Counted from the stretch's first letter, positions 1 to 8,491 are shown. The stretch is DNA of 64,000 bases from an uncultured Draconibacterium sp. (GCF_963677565.1 NZ_OY781981.1:4332001-4396000), one strand, 5' to 3'. Translations and numbers: made by a program. Notes: generated by a model not told the origin, from the sequence alone.

Positions 1-126
1 AGCATCAGGAGTTGCAGGTTGCGGAGTTTCAATGCGGTGTCGTTCTGTTACCAGTTCACCGGATTTAGTATCCACAATTGCTCCTTTAATCCCCGATCCG
101 CCAAAATCAATTCCAAGTACTTCCAT
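1..126 (-). CDS. ppgK: Polyphosphate glucokinase-like ROK protein (N-terminal fragment)
   Basis: Only the first 42 codons lie in the window. They start at the ATG at 126 and run off the left edge. The opening residues MEVLGIDFGGSGIKGA carry the ROK/hexokinase phosphate-binding signature (D7, G9-G10, G12, K14, G15). The following VDTKSGEL and TPQPATP segments match the start of bacterial polyphosphate:glucose phosphotransferases, which phosphorylate glucose from polyphosphate or ATP in the cytoplasm. The rest of the protein is not visible, so substrate and length cannot be checked. A glucokinase or other ROK sugar kinase remains possible. Confidence 0.7.
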   Translation of the reverse strand, partial: MEVLGIDFGGSGIKGAIVDTKSGELVTERHRIETPQPATPDA

Positions 127-220
127 TTTTTAGTGTTTTTGATCCTCTAATTTACAATAATCATTTAGTTACATGGCAATGATTTTTAATTTAGCTTGAA
201 TCAAAAAACAGAAACACACA

Positions 221-254
221 AAAAAGCGGATCCCCCATCCGGAAATCCGCTTTT
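221..254 (-). terminator. Rho-independent terminator of the arylacetate operon
   Basis: A perfect 10-bp inverted repeat (AAAAGCGGAT / ATCCGCTTTT) encloses a short loop. On the minus strand it is followed by a run of T residues. It lies 23 bp beyond the stop of the last ACT gene and closes the long minus-strand gene series. The A/T flanks on both sides could also let it work for plus-strand transcripts. Confidence 0.8.
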
Positions 255-276
255 ATAGTTTCTTTCTACTTTGTTT

Positions 277-705
277 CTAAAGTTGATAAAGTTCGTCGGC
301 GCGAATAAGCTCCGTTTTATGCTTTTGAAGCATTTCCACACAACGTTCAACACGTGTTGGCCGAATTACGGTTACTGCTCCTTCATCTTTCATCGAGAAA
401 GCGTACATGTATTCAATAAATACTTCTTCTTTTTGCAAAATATCCAACAGTTTGCTCAAACTTCCCGGCTGATTTGGTGTTTTTGCCAAAACAACATTAG
501 TGGTTTTTACGGAAAACTCATTTTCTTTTAACACCGAGCATGCCTTTTCAGGTTCGGAAACGATCATGCGCAAAATGCCAAAATCAGAAGTATCGGCAAT
601 GGTAAAAGCCGACAGGTTTATTCCGGCATCAGCCAGTATTTTTGTCACTTCGTTTAATCGTCCTGACTTGTTCTCTAAAAATACAGATACTTGTTTTATG
701 ATCAT
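277..705 (-). CDS. Tandem ACT-domain protein (ligase-associated)
   Basis: A 142-residue cytoplasmic protein made of two ACT domains (about residues 4-70 and 73-140). Each has the beta-alpha-beta-beta-alpha-beta pattern with N-terminal motifs such as VSVFLENKSGRL and the glycine turn ADAGIN. ACT domains usually bind amino acids and regulate a partner enzyme. It starts 4 bp after the stop of a phenylacetate-CoA-ligase-type gene, so the two are probably translationally coupled. The inference is that it senses an aromatic amino acid and controls that ligase. Two paralogues lie at 2072-2503 and 4420-4854. The last gene before the terminator at 221-254. Confidence 0.85.
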   Translation of the reverse strand: MIIKQVSVFLENKSGRLNEVTKILADAGINLSAFTIADTSDFGILRMIVSEPEKACSVLKENEFSVKTTNVVLAKTPNQPGSLSKLLDILQKEEVFIEYMYAFSMKDEGAVTVIRPTRVERCVEMLQKHKTELIRADELYQL

Positions 706-709
706 GGCT

Positions 710-2008
710 TTAGATTTTACGGTTATCGATTACACGTTTTGCTTTTCCGGCAGTACGCTCAATGGTTTTTGGTTCCACCAGTTTTACATCCACTGATATT
801 CCCAACGTACTTTGAATATTATGTGTTATTTTCTTTTTCAGTTTCTCCAATTCGCGAACCTCATCAGAGAAAAACTGCTCCTGCACTTCCACCATCAGTT
901 TAAGCACATCCAACGTTCCTTCTCGCTCTACAATTAACAGGTAATGTGGTTCGGTTTCGCTCATTTCGAGCAGTACACTTTCAATCTGCGACGGGAATAC
1001 ATTCACCCCACGAATAATCAACATATCATCTGAGCGGCCTTTGCATTTTTCCATGCGCACCAGCGTACGACCACACTCGCATTTATCGTATATCAACCGG
1101 GTAAGGTCGCGCGTACGATAGCGTAGAATAGGAATCCCTTCCTTAGTGATGGTTGAAAATACCAATTCTCCTACTTCACCCGGCTCTACCGGCTGTAGTG
1201 TTTCGGTATCCAGAATCTCAGGAATAAAATGGTCTTCGTTAACGTGCATTCCTACCTGGTGTTTGCACTCACACGAAACTCCCGGGCCAATCACCTCACT
1301 CAAACCATAAATATCAATGGCTTTCAACTTCAATTTTGCTTCAATCTCCTTACGCATGCTTTCACTCCATGGCTCGGCACCAAAAATACCTACACGTAAT
1401 TTCAGCTCATCCGGATCAATGCCCATTTCCTCCATCACCTCAGCCAAAAACAATGCATACGATGGCGTACAGGCAATTACCGATGAACCAAAATCCTGCA
1501 TCAGCTGAATTTGCTTTTGGGTGTTTCCTCCCGAAATAGGTATTACCGTTGCACCCAGATTTTCGGTTCCGTAGTGCAATCCCAAACCTCCGGTAAAAAG
1601 TCCATATCCATAAGCTACCTGCACAATGTCGTTACGCGTTACGCCCGACATACACAGCGAACGTGTAACTACTTCGGCCCACATACTCAGATCGTTTCGG
1701 GTATAACCCACAACGGTAGGTTTTCCGGTAGTTCCCGAACTGGCGTGCACACGAACGATTTCGCTCATGGGCACAGTGAACATTCCAAACGGGTAATTAT
1801 CACGCAGATCAGTTTTGTTGGTAAATGGCAGGTTTTTCAAATCTTCCACCGAACGAACATCTCCGGGGAGCATACCGATTTCCTGCATTTTTGCGCGGTA
1901 GCTTGGGATATTGTGGTATATCCGCTGAACGGTTTGTTTCAACCGTTCGCTTTGAACAGCAGCCATCTCATCGCGAGAGGCGCATTCTATCTTTTCATTC
2001 CAAATCAT
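710..2008 (-). CDS. paaK: Phenylacetate-CoA ligase family enzyme, copy 1
   Basis: A 432-residue ANL-superfamily adenylate-forming ligase joining an arylacetate to CoA with ATP. Visible motifs are the phosphate-binding loop SSGTTGKPT (about residues 90-98), the IYGLSEVIGPG adenine-pocket segment, YRTRDLT, and GRSDDMLIIRG with the hinge before the C-terminal domain. A four-Cys set (the CECKH segment and the CECGRT segment) is typical of PaaK-type ligases. The reading frame is open back to 2068, but the family starts at the MIWNEKIE segment, so the ATG at 2008 is chosen. Paralogous to the copy at 5010-6329. In Bacteroidota the name paaK covers ligases for phenylacetate and indoleacetate, so the exact aryl group is open. 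Confidence 0.88.
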   Translation of the reverse strand: MIWNEKIECASRDEMAAVQSERLKQTVQRIYHNIPSYRAKMQEIGMLPGDVRSVEDLKNLPFTNKTDLRDNYPFGMFTVPMSEIVRVHASSGTTGKPTVVGYTRNDLSMWAEVVTRSLCMSGVTRNDIVQVAYGYGLFTGGLGLHYGTENLGATVIPISGGNTQKQIQLMQDFGSSVIACTPSYALFLAEVMEEMGIDPDELKLRVGIFGAEPWSESMRKEIEAKLKLKAIDIYGLSEVIGPGVSCECKHQVGMHVNEDHFIPEILDTETLQPVEPGEVGELVFSTITKEGIPILRYRTRDLTRLIYDKCECGRTLVRMEKCKGRSDDMLIIRGVNVFPSQIESVLLEMSETEPHYLLIVEREGTLDVLKLMVEVQEQFFSDEVRELEKLKKKITHNIQSTLGISVDVKLVEPKTIERTAGKAKRVIDNRKI

Positions 2009-2071
2009 AAAATTTAGTTGATCTTTGGTTTTTACATGTTGTTTTATTCTACAATGGGCATTTTGCAACAG

Positions 2072-2503
2072 TTATTTCCCGTACACCAATTTGTCATCAA
2101 GGATTTTTACATGATTGATCTCCAATCGACGAACAGCCTCCAAAACATCAGGCACTTCAAGTAAAAGTACTGCCAGGTTACTCTCAGAAATCAAGCGTGT
2201 ATAAGCACTTTCAATATGAATTCCAGCACGTGCGATATTCATTAACAGTTCGTCCAAACCACCCGCTTCATCTTTCATCTCAAGTGCGATGACCTCTTTC
2301 ATTGCCACCGAATTCCTGTGCTCAGAAAGAACCTTATAAGCCTTATCAGGTTTATCGACTAACAAACTTAATACGCCCCAACCGTGCGCCATATTATTTA
2401 AAGTAAGCGATCGGATGTTTATCCCCTCTTTTTTTAACAGAGCTGTAACTGCTTCAAAATGCGTAATCTTATTTTCAAGAAATACAGATATTTCAAATGC
2501 CAT
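2072..2503 (-). CDS. Tandem ACT-domain protein, second copy
   Basis: A 143-residue protein with two ACT domains (VSVFLENKITHF at residues 5-16 opens the first; the second starts near residue 70). It is closely similar to the protein at 4420-4854: both share the stretch VIALEMKDEAGGLD/VIALEMRDEAGGLD and the end VYG. It lies between the symporter gene and ligase copy 1. It probably gives amino-acid-dependent control of the neighbouring ligase or of transport. This is an inference from position only. Confidence 0.82.
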   Translation of the reverse strand: MAFEISVFLENKITHFEAVTALLKKEGINIRSLTLNNMAHGWGVLSLLVDKPDKAYKVLSEHRNSVAMKEVIALEMKDEAGGLDELLMNIARAGIHIESAYTRLISESNLAVLLLEVPDVLEAVRRLEINHVKILDDKLVYGK

Positions 2504-2540
2504 AATTGTAGATTTTTATTGATTCAACATGATTACCGTA

Positions 2541-2566
2541 AAAATAAAGTTTATCAGGTAAACTTT
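2541..2566 (-). terminator. Weak intra-operon hairpin / attenuator
   Basis: A perfect 8-bp stem AAAGTTTA / TAAACTTT with a 5-nt loop sits between the symporter stop (2611) and the ACT gene start (2503). It is followed on the minus strand by ATTTTTAC. The stem is AT-rich, so it may only partly terminate, letting the ACT-ligase-ACT trio be expressed at a different level from the symporter. Confidence 0.4.
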
Positions 2567-2610
2567 TCAAAACGGAAATCATATTTTCATTTCAATCTTA
2601 GTCTGTTCCA

Positions 2611-4197
2611 CTACTTTATTCCGTGGAAACAGTTTGCCAGGTGCTCATCGGACGTTTTTTGCGTAAACAAAGAAACTGCGATTAACACCACAATCGATAC
2701 CGGCATGGCAATCACCATGGGGTCGATAATCATCCACGGAAACTCGGTTGCCAGCGTTGGTTTGCCAAACAGTGCCTGGCAAATTCCGAGCGGCTCCGAT
2801 TCTTTGGCGTGCATAAATGCCAGGGCAAAAGCACTTGCCAGTAAACCGGTTATAATACTCCAAATTGCGGCTGTTTTAGTTACCCGTTTCCAATACAGAG
2901 CTGCAAAATAAACCGGGAGAAAAGCCGCTGCACAAATGCCAAAGAAAATAGCTGTTCCGCGTGCGATAATACTTCCCGGCAGTTTATAGCCGATAATGAT
3001 ACTTATTATAATGGCCACGATGATCGAAATTTTCGACAACATCATAGAATTGAATTTCTTATTCGGGAAAACATTCTCGATAAAATCGCGACCCAGCGAT
3101 GTTCCCATGGCATGAAACTGTGAACTTAATGTTGACATACCTGCTGATAACAGTGCCAGCATAAAGAGGTAGACAAACCACTCGGGCATGGCAGCATTAA
3201 TGTATTCCGGAATAATCAGGTCGACATTGCCTTGTGCAAACTGAACGGCTAATTGTCCCGATTCGTTGTGGAAATATACATTGGTAAGTGCCCCAACGGT
3301 AAAAATAAAACCGGTTGCTACAAAAATGAATATACCGCCGATTAAAACAGCGCGGTTCAATTCGCGGTTACTTTTTACGGTCATAAAACGCACGATAAGT
3401 TGTGGTTGTGCCAAAACGCCAACGCCAACTCCCAAAATAATATTGGTTGTTAATGCCCACCACCATGCCGAATTCATTTTCGGGAAGACGGTCCAGCCGT
3501 CATGTCCGGCAGCTTTTAAATTCTCAGGCACCAAATCAATCATATTGGTAAGTGCATGATGAGCAGCACTTACACCGCCCAATTTCTGGTAGGTTACTAT
3601 CAACAGGAAAAACAAACTCAAAAACATGATACTTCCCTGTAGCGCGTCGGTGTACATTACACCTTTCAAACCTCCGGCAATTACGTAGGCAGCAATAATT
3701 ATGGAGAAAAATGTTAACGCCAGCGAGAAATCGATCTCGAAAATACTTTCTATAAAACGTGCGCCGCCAATCAATACCACGGCAGCATAAAGCGGCATGG
3801 AAATAAAGATTACAGCACCGCTGATCGTTTGTATTTTTTTTGACTGAAAACGGTTGCCCAAAAACTCAGGAAAAGTATGAGCATCGAGATTATGTCCCAT
3901 TTTTCGGGTAACACGCCCAAAAAATATAAAAGCGATAAACACGCCCACAATAATGTTCAGTGCGGTTAACCAAATCAGTCCCATTCCGTAAACGCCGGCA
4001 ATTCCGCCAAAACCAATGATGGCCGAGGTAGAAATAAATGTGGCTCCATACGACATGGCCATCACAAACGGATGAATATCTCTTCCAGCAAGCAAATAAT
4101 CTTTCGCCGATTTTGTTTGACTGTACCCACGGTATCCGAGGTAAGCAATTACTAAAAGGTAGATTACAACTACCAATCCCAGTGTAAATGTGTTCAT
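2611..4197 (-). CDS. SSS-family sodium:solute symporter (possible arylacetate permease)
   Basis: A 528-residue inner-membrane protein with about 13 hydrophobic segments. It has the N-terminal solute:sodium symporter pattern (the YLLAGRDIHPFVMAMSYGAT segment near residues 34-53, then STSAIIGFGG) and the mid-protein AGGLKGVMYTDALQG signature. Substrate cannot be read from sequence. Its place between two arylacetyl-CoA ligases and the known use of SSS permeases for acetate and phenylacetate suggest import or export of an aromatic acid. The 59-residue accessory protein gene ends 10 bp upstream of its start. Confidence 0.85.
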   Translation of the reverse strand: MNTFTLGLVVVIYLLVIAYLGYRGYSQTKSAKDYLLAGRDIHPFVMAMSYGATFISTSAIIGFGGIAGVYGMGLIWLTALNIIVGVFIAFIFFGRVTRKMGHNLDAHTFPEFLGNRFQSKKIQTISGAVIFISMPLYAAVVLIGGARFIESIFEIDFSLALTFFSIIIAAYVIAGGLKGVMYTDALQGSIMFLSLFFLLIVTYQKLGGVSAAHHALTNMIDLVPENLKAAGHDGWTVFPKMNSAWWWALTTNIILGVGVGVLAQPQLIVRFMTVKSNRELNRAVLIGGIFIFVATGFIFTVGALTNVYFHNESGQLAVQFAQGNVDLIIPEYINAAMPEWFVYLFMLALLSAGMSTLSSQFHAMGTSLGRDFIENVFPNKKFNSMMLSKISIIVAIIISIIIGYKLPGSIIARGTAIFFGICAAAFLPVYFAALYWKRVTKTAAIWSIITGLLASAFALAFMHAKESEPLGICQALFGKPTLATEFPWMIIDPMVIAMPVSIVVLIAVSLFTQKTSDEHLANCFHGIK

Positions 4198-4207
4198 AGT
4201 AGTTGTT

Positions 4208-4387
4208 TTAAATTTCTTCTTTTAAGTGTTCGTCTTTTTCTTCCCAATCCAGGTCGCGCTGGATTTCTTCGGTACTGGTTTCCATTCCTTTATTCCAGTT
4301 TAACGCCCCGTATACCACACAGGCTATTAAACCTACCACAGATAAAAGGTAGCCGAGAATTATCCCGGGATCGTTGATTCCTAGCAT
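4208..4387 (-). CDS. Symporter small accessory membrane protein (59 residues)
   Basis: A short frame starting at the ATG at 4387 and ending at TAA 4208-4210. The product begins MLGINDPGIILGYLLSVVGL, has one transmembrane helix (about residues 8-28) and then a charged tail rich in Glu, Asp and Lys (IQRDLDWEEKDEHLKEE). This is the shape of the small proteins encoded directly before SSS symporters in many bacteria, including the MLGxxDPxxxLxYLL opening. It ends 10 bp before the symporter start, so co-translation is likely. It may stabilise or gate the transporter. Confidence 0.82.
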   Translation of the reverse strand: MLGINDPGIILGYLLSVVGLIACVVYGALNWNKGMETSTEEIQRDLDWEEKDEHLKEEI

Positions 4388-4419
4388 AAGTTTTTTTAGT
4401 TTTTTGGTTGAGTATTTTA

Positions 4420-4854
4420 TTAACTGGTTCCGTAAACGGTATTATCGTCTATGATTTGTACGCCTTGCTTTTCCAGCTTTTCTATCGATTCGGCATAATC
4501 ATCAACATTTAATATCAGAATAGCTTTTTGTTTTTCGGTGATCACGCGGCCAACCGCATTGTCGAAATTCACTTCGGCTTTTGCTACTTCCATTAGCAGA
4601 TCGTCGAGGCCGCCGGCTTCATCACGCATTTCAAGTGCAATTACTTTACGTAATGCCACCGATACTCCTTTTTCAAAAAGTGCTTCTTTTGCCTTTATCG
4701 GATCGTTGACAATCAAGTTCAGAATTCCCCAACCGTTTGCGGTATCGTTTATTGCCATCGACCGGATATTGATCTGAGCTTCTTTCAGCACACGTGTAAT
4801 TCGTTCGAAATGACCGATTTTGTTTTCAAGAAATATTGATACTTCGTAAGCCAT
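4420..4854 (-). CDS. Tandem ACT-domain protein, third copy
   Basis: A 144-residue protein with two ACT domains (first about residues 4-68, second about 70-140). It is the nearest paralogue of the protein at 2072-2503. It follows ligase copy 2 with a 155-bp gap, which contains a short direct repeat GGAAGACCGAAG (twice near 4867-4892), and precedes the small accessory protein by 32 bp. Likely role: an aromatic amino-acid sensor for the ligase/symporter pair. The effector is not known. Confidence 0.82.
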   Translation of the reverse strand: MAYEVSIFLENKIGHFERITRVLKEAQINIRSMAINDTANGWGILNLIVNDPIKAKEALFEKGVSVALRKVIALEMRDEAGGLDDLLMEVAKAEVNFDNAVGRVITEKQKAILILNVDDYAESIEKLEKQGVQIIDDNTVYGTS

Positions 4855-5009
4855 AGTTTTTAAGCCGGAAGACCGAAGATGGAAGACCGAAGTAAACTAC
4901 CGGTATTTAAGCGGCAACTCCTATTTCCATTCTTCTCTGCTCTTCCATTTTTTATTGGTTTGATTTAGTTTTTATCTCAATACTGTTCACTGCTAACTGC
5001 AACTGTCAA

Positions 5010-6329
5010 CTAATTTAAAAGTCCGTTTTTGCGGTTATCTGTAACGCGAATTGCTTTTCCTTCTGATTTTGGAATAGAACCGGCTTCCACCAGTTTTACA
5101 ATCGGTTTTGCCAATACTTCATCACGAATTTGACGGGTGATGGTATTGCTCAAACTATTCAGCCGTTTGATATCTCCGCGGAACCAGTCTGATTTTACTT
5201 CCACTTCCACTACCATTTCGTCGGCGCCGTCCATGGTTTCCAGCGTAATCATATAATCCGATCCCACTTCCGGAATTTTCATCAGAACGCCTTCAATCTG
5301 CATCGGAAATACATTGCATCCTTTTATGATGAACATATCGTCTGAACGACCGGTAATTCGGTCGATACGGCGGTGCGTTCGTCCACACTCACATTCTCCC
5401 GGGATAATTCGGGTGATATCGCGGGTTCGGTAGCGAATCAGTGGCATCGCCTCACGGTCGAGTGTTGTCATTACCAACTCTCCGTATTCGCCATCAGGGA
5501 CAGGTTGCAGTGTTTCCGGATCGATGATTTCCACAATGTACGAGTCCTCCCAAATGTGCAGGCCATTTTGGTGTGTACACTCAAAAGCAACTCCCGGTCC
5601 GTTCATTTCTGATAGTCCAAAAGAGTTAAATGCCCGCACGCCGTACATTTCTTCAATACGTTTGCGTTGTGCATCGGTGTGTGGCTCCGCTCCAATAACC
5701 AGTGTTTTTAGTTGCGTGTCTTTTTTCGGATCAAGACCTTCAGCCTCGAAGACTTCGTACAAACGTCCTAAATAACTTGGAATGGCGTGTGCTGCTGTTG
5801 TTCCGTAATCGCGCATCAGTTTAATCTGGCGCAGGCTGTTTCCCGCTCCCGCAGGAATACTTAAAGCACCCAGCGTTTCAATACCGTACTGAAATCCCAG
5901 TCCGCCGGTAAACAATCCGTAACCACAGATATTCTGAAACACATCGGTGTCGCGAACTCCCGCACAAAACAGCGATCGTGCCATGAGATTGGCCCACGAA
6001 TCCAAATCGTGACGATTATGAAAAATCACCGTTGGATTTCCCGTAGTTCCGCTCGAACTGTGTAAACGAATGATATCCTTCTTCGGTAAGCCTAAAAAGC
6101 CATACGGGAAATGATCGCGCAGATCCTGTTTGGTGGTAAAAGGCAATTCCGTAATCTGCGAAACGGCTTTTATTGTACCCGGTTTTATATTCTTCCTGCC
6201 ATACAACTCACCGTAAAACGCCGAACGACAAGCACTCTCGATTGTCTTATTCAGGCGCTCAACCTGAAGCTTTTGCAGGTTTTTCTTCTCCAGTGTTTCA
6301 AACTCTTCCTGCCAAAATTCTTGCGCCAT
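5010..6329 (-). CDS. paaK: Phenylacetate-CoA ligase family enzyme, copy 2
   Basis: A 439-residue ANL-family arylacetate-CoA ligase. It has the ATP loop SSGTTGNPT (about residues 92-100), FGLSEMNGPG, the RYRTRDITR segment, the Cys-containing CECGRTHRR, and the GRSDDMFIIKGCNVFP hinge. It differs from copy 1 along its whole length, so this is an old duplication or separate acquisition and not a recent repeat. It starts 3 bp after the porin stop codon and therefore belongs to the porin operon. The two ligases probably act on different acids, for example phenylacetate and indoleacetate or hydroxyphenylacetate. Confidence 0.88.
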   Translation of the reverse strand: MAQEFWQEEFETLEKKNLQKLQVERLNKTIESACRSAFYGELYGRKNIKPGTIKAVSQITELPFTTKQDLRDHFPYGFLGLPKKDIIRLHSSSGTTGNPTVIFHNRHDLDSWANLMARSLFCAGVRDTDVFQNICGYGLFTGGLGFQYGIETLGALSIPAGAGNSLRQIKLMRDYGTTAAHAIPSYLGRLYEVFEAEGLDPKKDTQLKTLVIGAEPHTDAQRKRIEEMYGVRAFNSFGLSEMNGPGVAFECTHQNGLHIWEDSYIVEIIDPETLQPVPDGEYGELVMTTLDREAMPLIRYRTRDITRIIPGECECGRTHRRIDRITGRSDDMFIIKGCNVFPMQIEGVLMKIPEVGSDYMITLETMDGADEMVVEVEVKSDWFRGDIKRLNSLSNTITRQIRDEVLAKPIVKLVEAGSIPKSEGKAIRVTDNRKNGLLN

Positions 6330-6332
6330 TCT

Positions 6333-7622
6333 CTAAAAATTATAAGTCAGCATTAACAGAATTCTGTGGTTGGTAGCGTTAACAGTATCGTCGTAAAGTC
6401 CGTCTGAGAAATCGAAAGTTCCGCTTCCATAATCTGCCGAATCGATTTCGTATTCCGCTACAAAACGAAGGTTCTTGTAATTGTAGGCGTAATACGGAGC
6501 AATGCGCCATACCTGCTTCATAGTAGGCATCAACCCTTTCGTTTGGGCTGCTCCTTCAAAATTATAAAGGGCATCTTTTGTTCCGAAATTAGTTGACATA
6601 CCGGCAAAAAATCCCAGTTGTTTTTGTGTTCCGTAAACCACATTCACCAACGTTGAAGAGGTAGTATAGTTGGTATAGGTCATTCCACCTGTTCTTTGGT
6701 CGTATGATTTTACCCCGTAACCCCCAATCATTAGCATGTTAGCCAGGTTTTGTCCCACCATTTCTTTTACCAAAAAGAACCACTTATCTTTTTTGTAACC
6801 GGCATAACTCATAACAGCATAACTTGTATTCAGCTCATCGCTCTGAAATTTACCCATTGTTCCTTCAGTAACGTCAATGGGTTTGATGGCATTAAACTGT
6901 CCTGCAATTCCGAGACTCATGCCATTATCGTTGTAATATAAACCGGCCACCAGTTCAGGAATTCCGGCATTACGTTTTGCCAGGTTTTTGTCGTTGGTAT
7001 CATCTACCTGATAAAAACCGGCCGAACAATATTGTTGCTCGTACAAGGCTGTTAACGAAAGTGTGGTTTTAGCACCCAGTTTGTAATCGAAATCGATTTG
7101 TGGCGAACGGTTAAAAGGATTATACGGGCTACCAGTGTTCAATCCGCCAACCTGCGGAAAGAATGAACCGCTGCCATTCCACAAGGGATGCCAGGTTTGC
7201 CCGACCAGTAACGATGATTTTTCCCAATCGAATTTTACATATGCTTTTCGCAAACGTAATACCTCGGGATACTCGGTCACAATTCCGGCAAAATCGGTTT
7301 CGAAATTTGCCGATGTTTTTGCTCCTAAAATTTCAGGCCCGGTAATATTAAAACCAAAACGGGTTGCCATGGCTGTAAAACCATTGATACCTTGTTGGTT
7401 CAAGTGGTTACCATCGGCATCCAATCCTTTGTATAGCGGGAATAGATAAAAATTGTCCTGGGCGGCGTTAATCCCTTTGTACGAATCGTGATAATACTCT
7501 GACCGGATAAAACCGTAAAGTTCAATTGATGATTTTTTTGCAGAAACTTTGTTCTCTTCCTGTGCCATGACAAAAATGGAAATAAGACACAGAATAGCTG
7601 TTAGTGATAAATATTTTTTCAT
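6333..7622 (-). CDS. Outer-membrane beta-barrel porin
   Basis: A 429-residue protein with a signal peptide (MKKYLSLTAILCLISIFVMA, cleavage before QEENK). A barrel-like alternation of aromatic and polar residues follows, and it ends in a Phe (LTYNF), the usual C-terminal signal for barrel assembly. The opening of the mature part (IELYGFIRSEYYHDSY) and the GFNITGPEILGAKTSANFETDF strand pattern resemble DcaP-type or related Bacteroidota porins. It heads the minus-strand operon with ligase copy 2. It probably lets aromatic acids or peptides cross the outer membrane. Substrate is inferred only from context. Confidence 0.75.
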   Translation of the reverse strand: MKKYLSLTAILCLISIFVMAQEENKVSAKKSSIELYGFIRSEYYHDSYKGINAAQDNFYLFPLYKGLDADGNHLNQQGINGFTAMATRFGFNITGPEILGAKTSANFETDFAGIVTEYPEVLRLRKAYVKFDWEKSSLLVGQTWHPLWNGSGSFFPQVGGLNTGSPYNPFNRSPQIDFDYKLGAKTTLSLTALYEQQYCSAGFYQVDDTNDKNLAKRNAGIPELVAGLYYNDNGMSLGIAGQFNAIKPIDVTEGTMGKFQSDELNTSYAVMSYAGYKKDKWFFLVKEMVGQNLANMLMIGGYGVKSYDQRTGGMTYTNYTTSSTLVNVVYGTQKQLGFFAGMSTNFGTKDALYNFEGAAQTKGLMPTMKQVWRIAPYYAYNYKNLRFVAEYEIDSADYGSGTFDFSDGLYDDTVNATNHRILLMLTYNF

Positions 7623-7666
7623 TGCGGAAATGATTAGTTGTTTTTGTTGATTGAAAAATGATTGTA

Positions 7667-7698
7667 TACCCGAAGAAAGCGAATCAGCCCTTCGGGTA
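7667..7698 (-). promoter_or_regulatory. Leader hairpin upstream of the porin-ligase operon
   Basis: A perfect 9-bp inverted repeat, TACCCGAAG (7667-7675) and CTTCGGGTA (7690-7698), has a 14-nt loop. It lies inside the predicted transcript leader, 45 bp upstream of the porin start and about 50 bp after the candidate promoter. It may be a stability element, an attenuator or a protein-binding operator. The sequence alone does not decide. Confidence 0.45.
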
Positions 7699-7752
7699 AA
7701 AACAGAAGTAATCTAATAAGAAATAATATGTTGCTGTCTTTAACACGAGGTT

Positions 7753-7783
7753 CAAAAATAGCAATTTTAGAGGCCTTCCCAAG
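7753..7783 (-). promoter_or_regulatory. Candidate promoter of the porin-ligase-ACT-symporter operon
   Basis: Read on the minus strand, TATTTTTG (7760-7753) fits the Bacteroidota -7 box TAnnTTTG. CTTG (7783-7780) lies 19 bp upstream as a -33 element. Transcription would start near 7745 and give a leader of about 120 nt that carries the 7667-7698 hairpin. The inverted repeat GCCTT ccc AAGGC (7773-7785) overlaps the -33 element and could be an operator. Confidence 0.45.
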
Positions 7784-7842
7784 GCTGTACTTACAATTTG
7801 AATCCTCAGAGGGCTTATTTATTTTGATTTCAAACTATACAT

Positions 7843-7883
7843 AAAAAAACCCATTCGCGAACACTTGTCCGGAACGGGTTTCT
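7843..7883 (-). terminator. Terminator after iorB
   Basis: On the minus strand AAACCCGTTC pairs with GAATGGGTTT (one G-T pair) and is followed by a run of seven T residues. It lies 20 bp after the iorB stop. It separates the iorAB transcription unit from the porin operon. Confidence 0.75.
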
Positions 7884-7903
7884 TATAATGGTTATGAAAT
7901 TTT

Positions 7904-8485
7904 CTATTTGTTTGCCAAGGCAAATTCCAAACCGGCTTTAAACGCTTTTCGGTTCATTTCTACTACGGCCTCGCCTTTTCTGCTGAAAATATGTGCAATT
8001 CCGGCTTCAATTTTTTCCGGTTCTATTTTCAGAAAAGGAGTAGCTGCACCCAACATCACCACATTCGAAGCGCGTTTGTTACCAATTTCGGCCGCAATTT
8101 TATCGGCATCGATGGCTACAAAGCGTGGTTGTTTTTCTATTTCTGCCAAAACAGCATCCACATCCGGGTAATTCGGGATGTTGATAAAAGGAGTAGTATT
8201 CGTTACCACATAACCTTCGGTCGAAAGAAATGGCAGGTAACGCAAGGCTTCCATCGGCTCTACCGACAAAATCAGATCGGCTTTCCCCATCGGGATAAGA
8301 TCGGCAGCAATTTCGCTGTCGGAAATACGCAGGTGCGATTGCACTGCTCCACCGCGCTGACTCATTCCGTGCGTTTCGGCCTGTTTCAGAAACAAATTCT
8401 CGCTAATGGCTGCATCTCCAATAATCGATGCAATGGAAAGAATTCCCTGTCCGCCAACTCCGGCTAATATAATATCTGTCTTCAT
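7904..8485 (-). CDS. iorB: Indolepyruvate:ferredoxin oxidoreductase, beta subunit
   Basis: A 193-residue gamma-type domain of the 2-oxoacid:acceptor oxidoreductase superfamily. It opens with DIILAGVGGQGILSIASIIG (the GxGGQG motif at about residues 9-14) and has the ETHGMSQRGG segment (about 37-46) seen in IorB proteins. It forms the heteromer with IorA that decarboxylates aryl-pyruvates to aryl-acetyl-CoA, passing electrons to ferredoxin. In anaerobic Bacteroidetes the reverse, reductive carboxylation of arylacetyl-CoA, is also known. The start is 6 bp after the iorA stop, as in a coupled operon. Confidence 0.9.
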   Translation of the reverse strand: MKTDIILAGVGGQGILSIASIIGDAAISENLFLKQAETHGMSQRGGAVQSHLRISDSEIAADLIPMGKADLILSVEPMEALRYLPFLSTEGYVVTNTTPFINIPNYPDVDAVLAEIEKQPRFVAIDADKIAAEIGNKRASNVVMLGAATPFLKIEPEKIEAGIAHIFSRKGEAVVEMNRKAFKAGLEFALANK

Positions 8486-8491
8486 TTCTTC

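Noticed and set aside
1511..2017. Plus-strand frame of 168 codons inside ligase copy 1
   Set aside because: It is the antisense shadow of the ligase gene; codon use and residues are arbitrary and no family motif is present.
7991..8467. Plus-strand frame opposite iorB
   Set aside because: Antisense shadow of a well-conserved gene; no start signal or motif.
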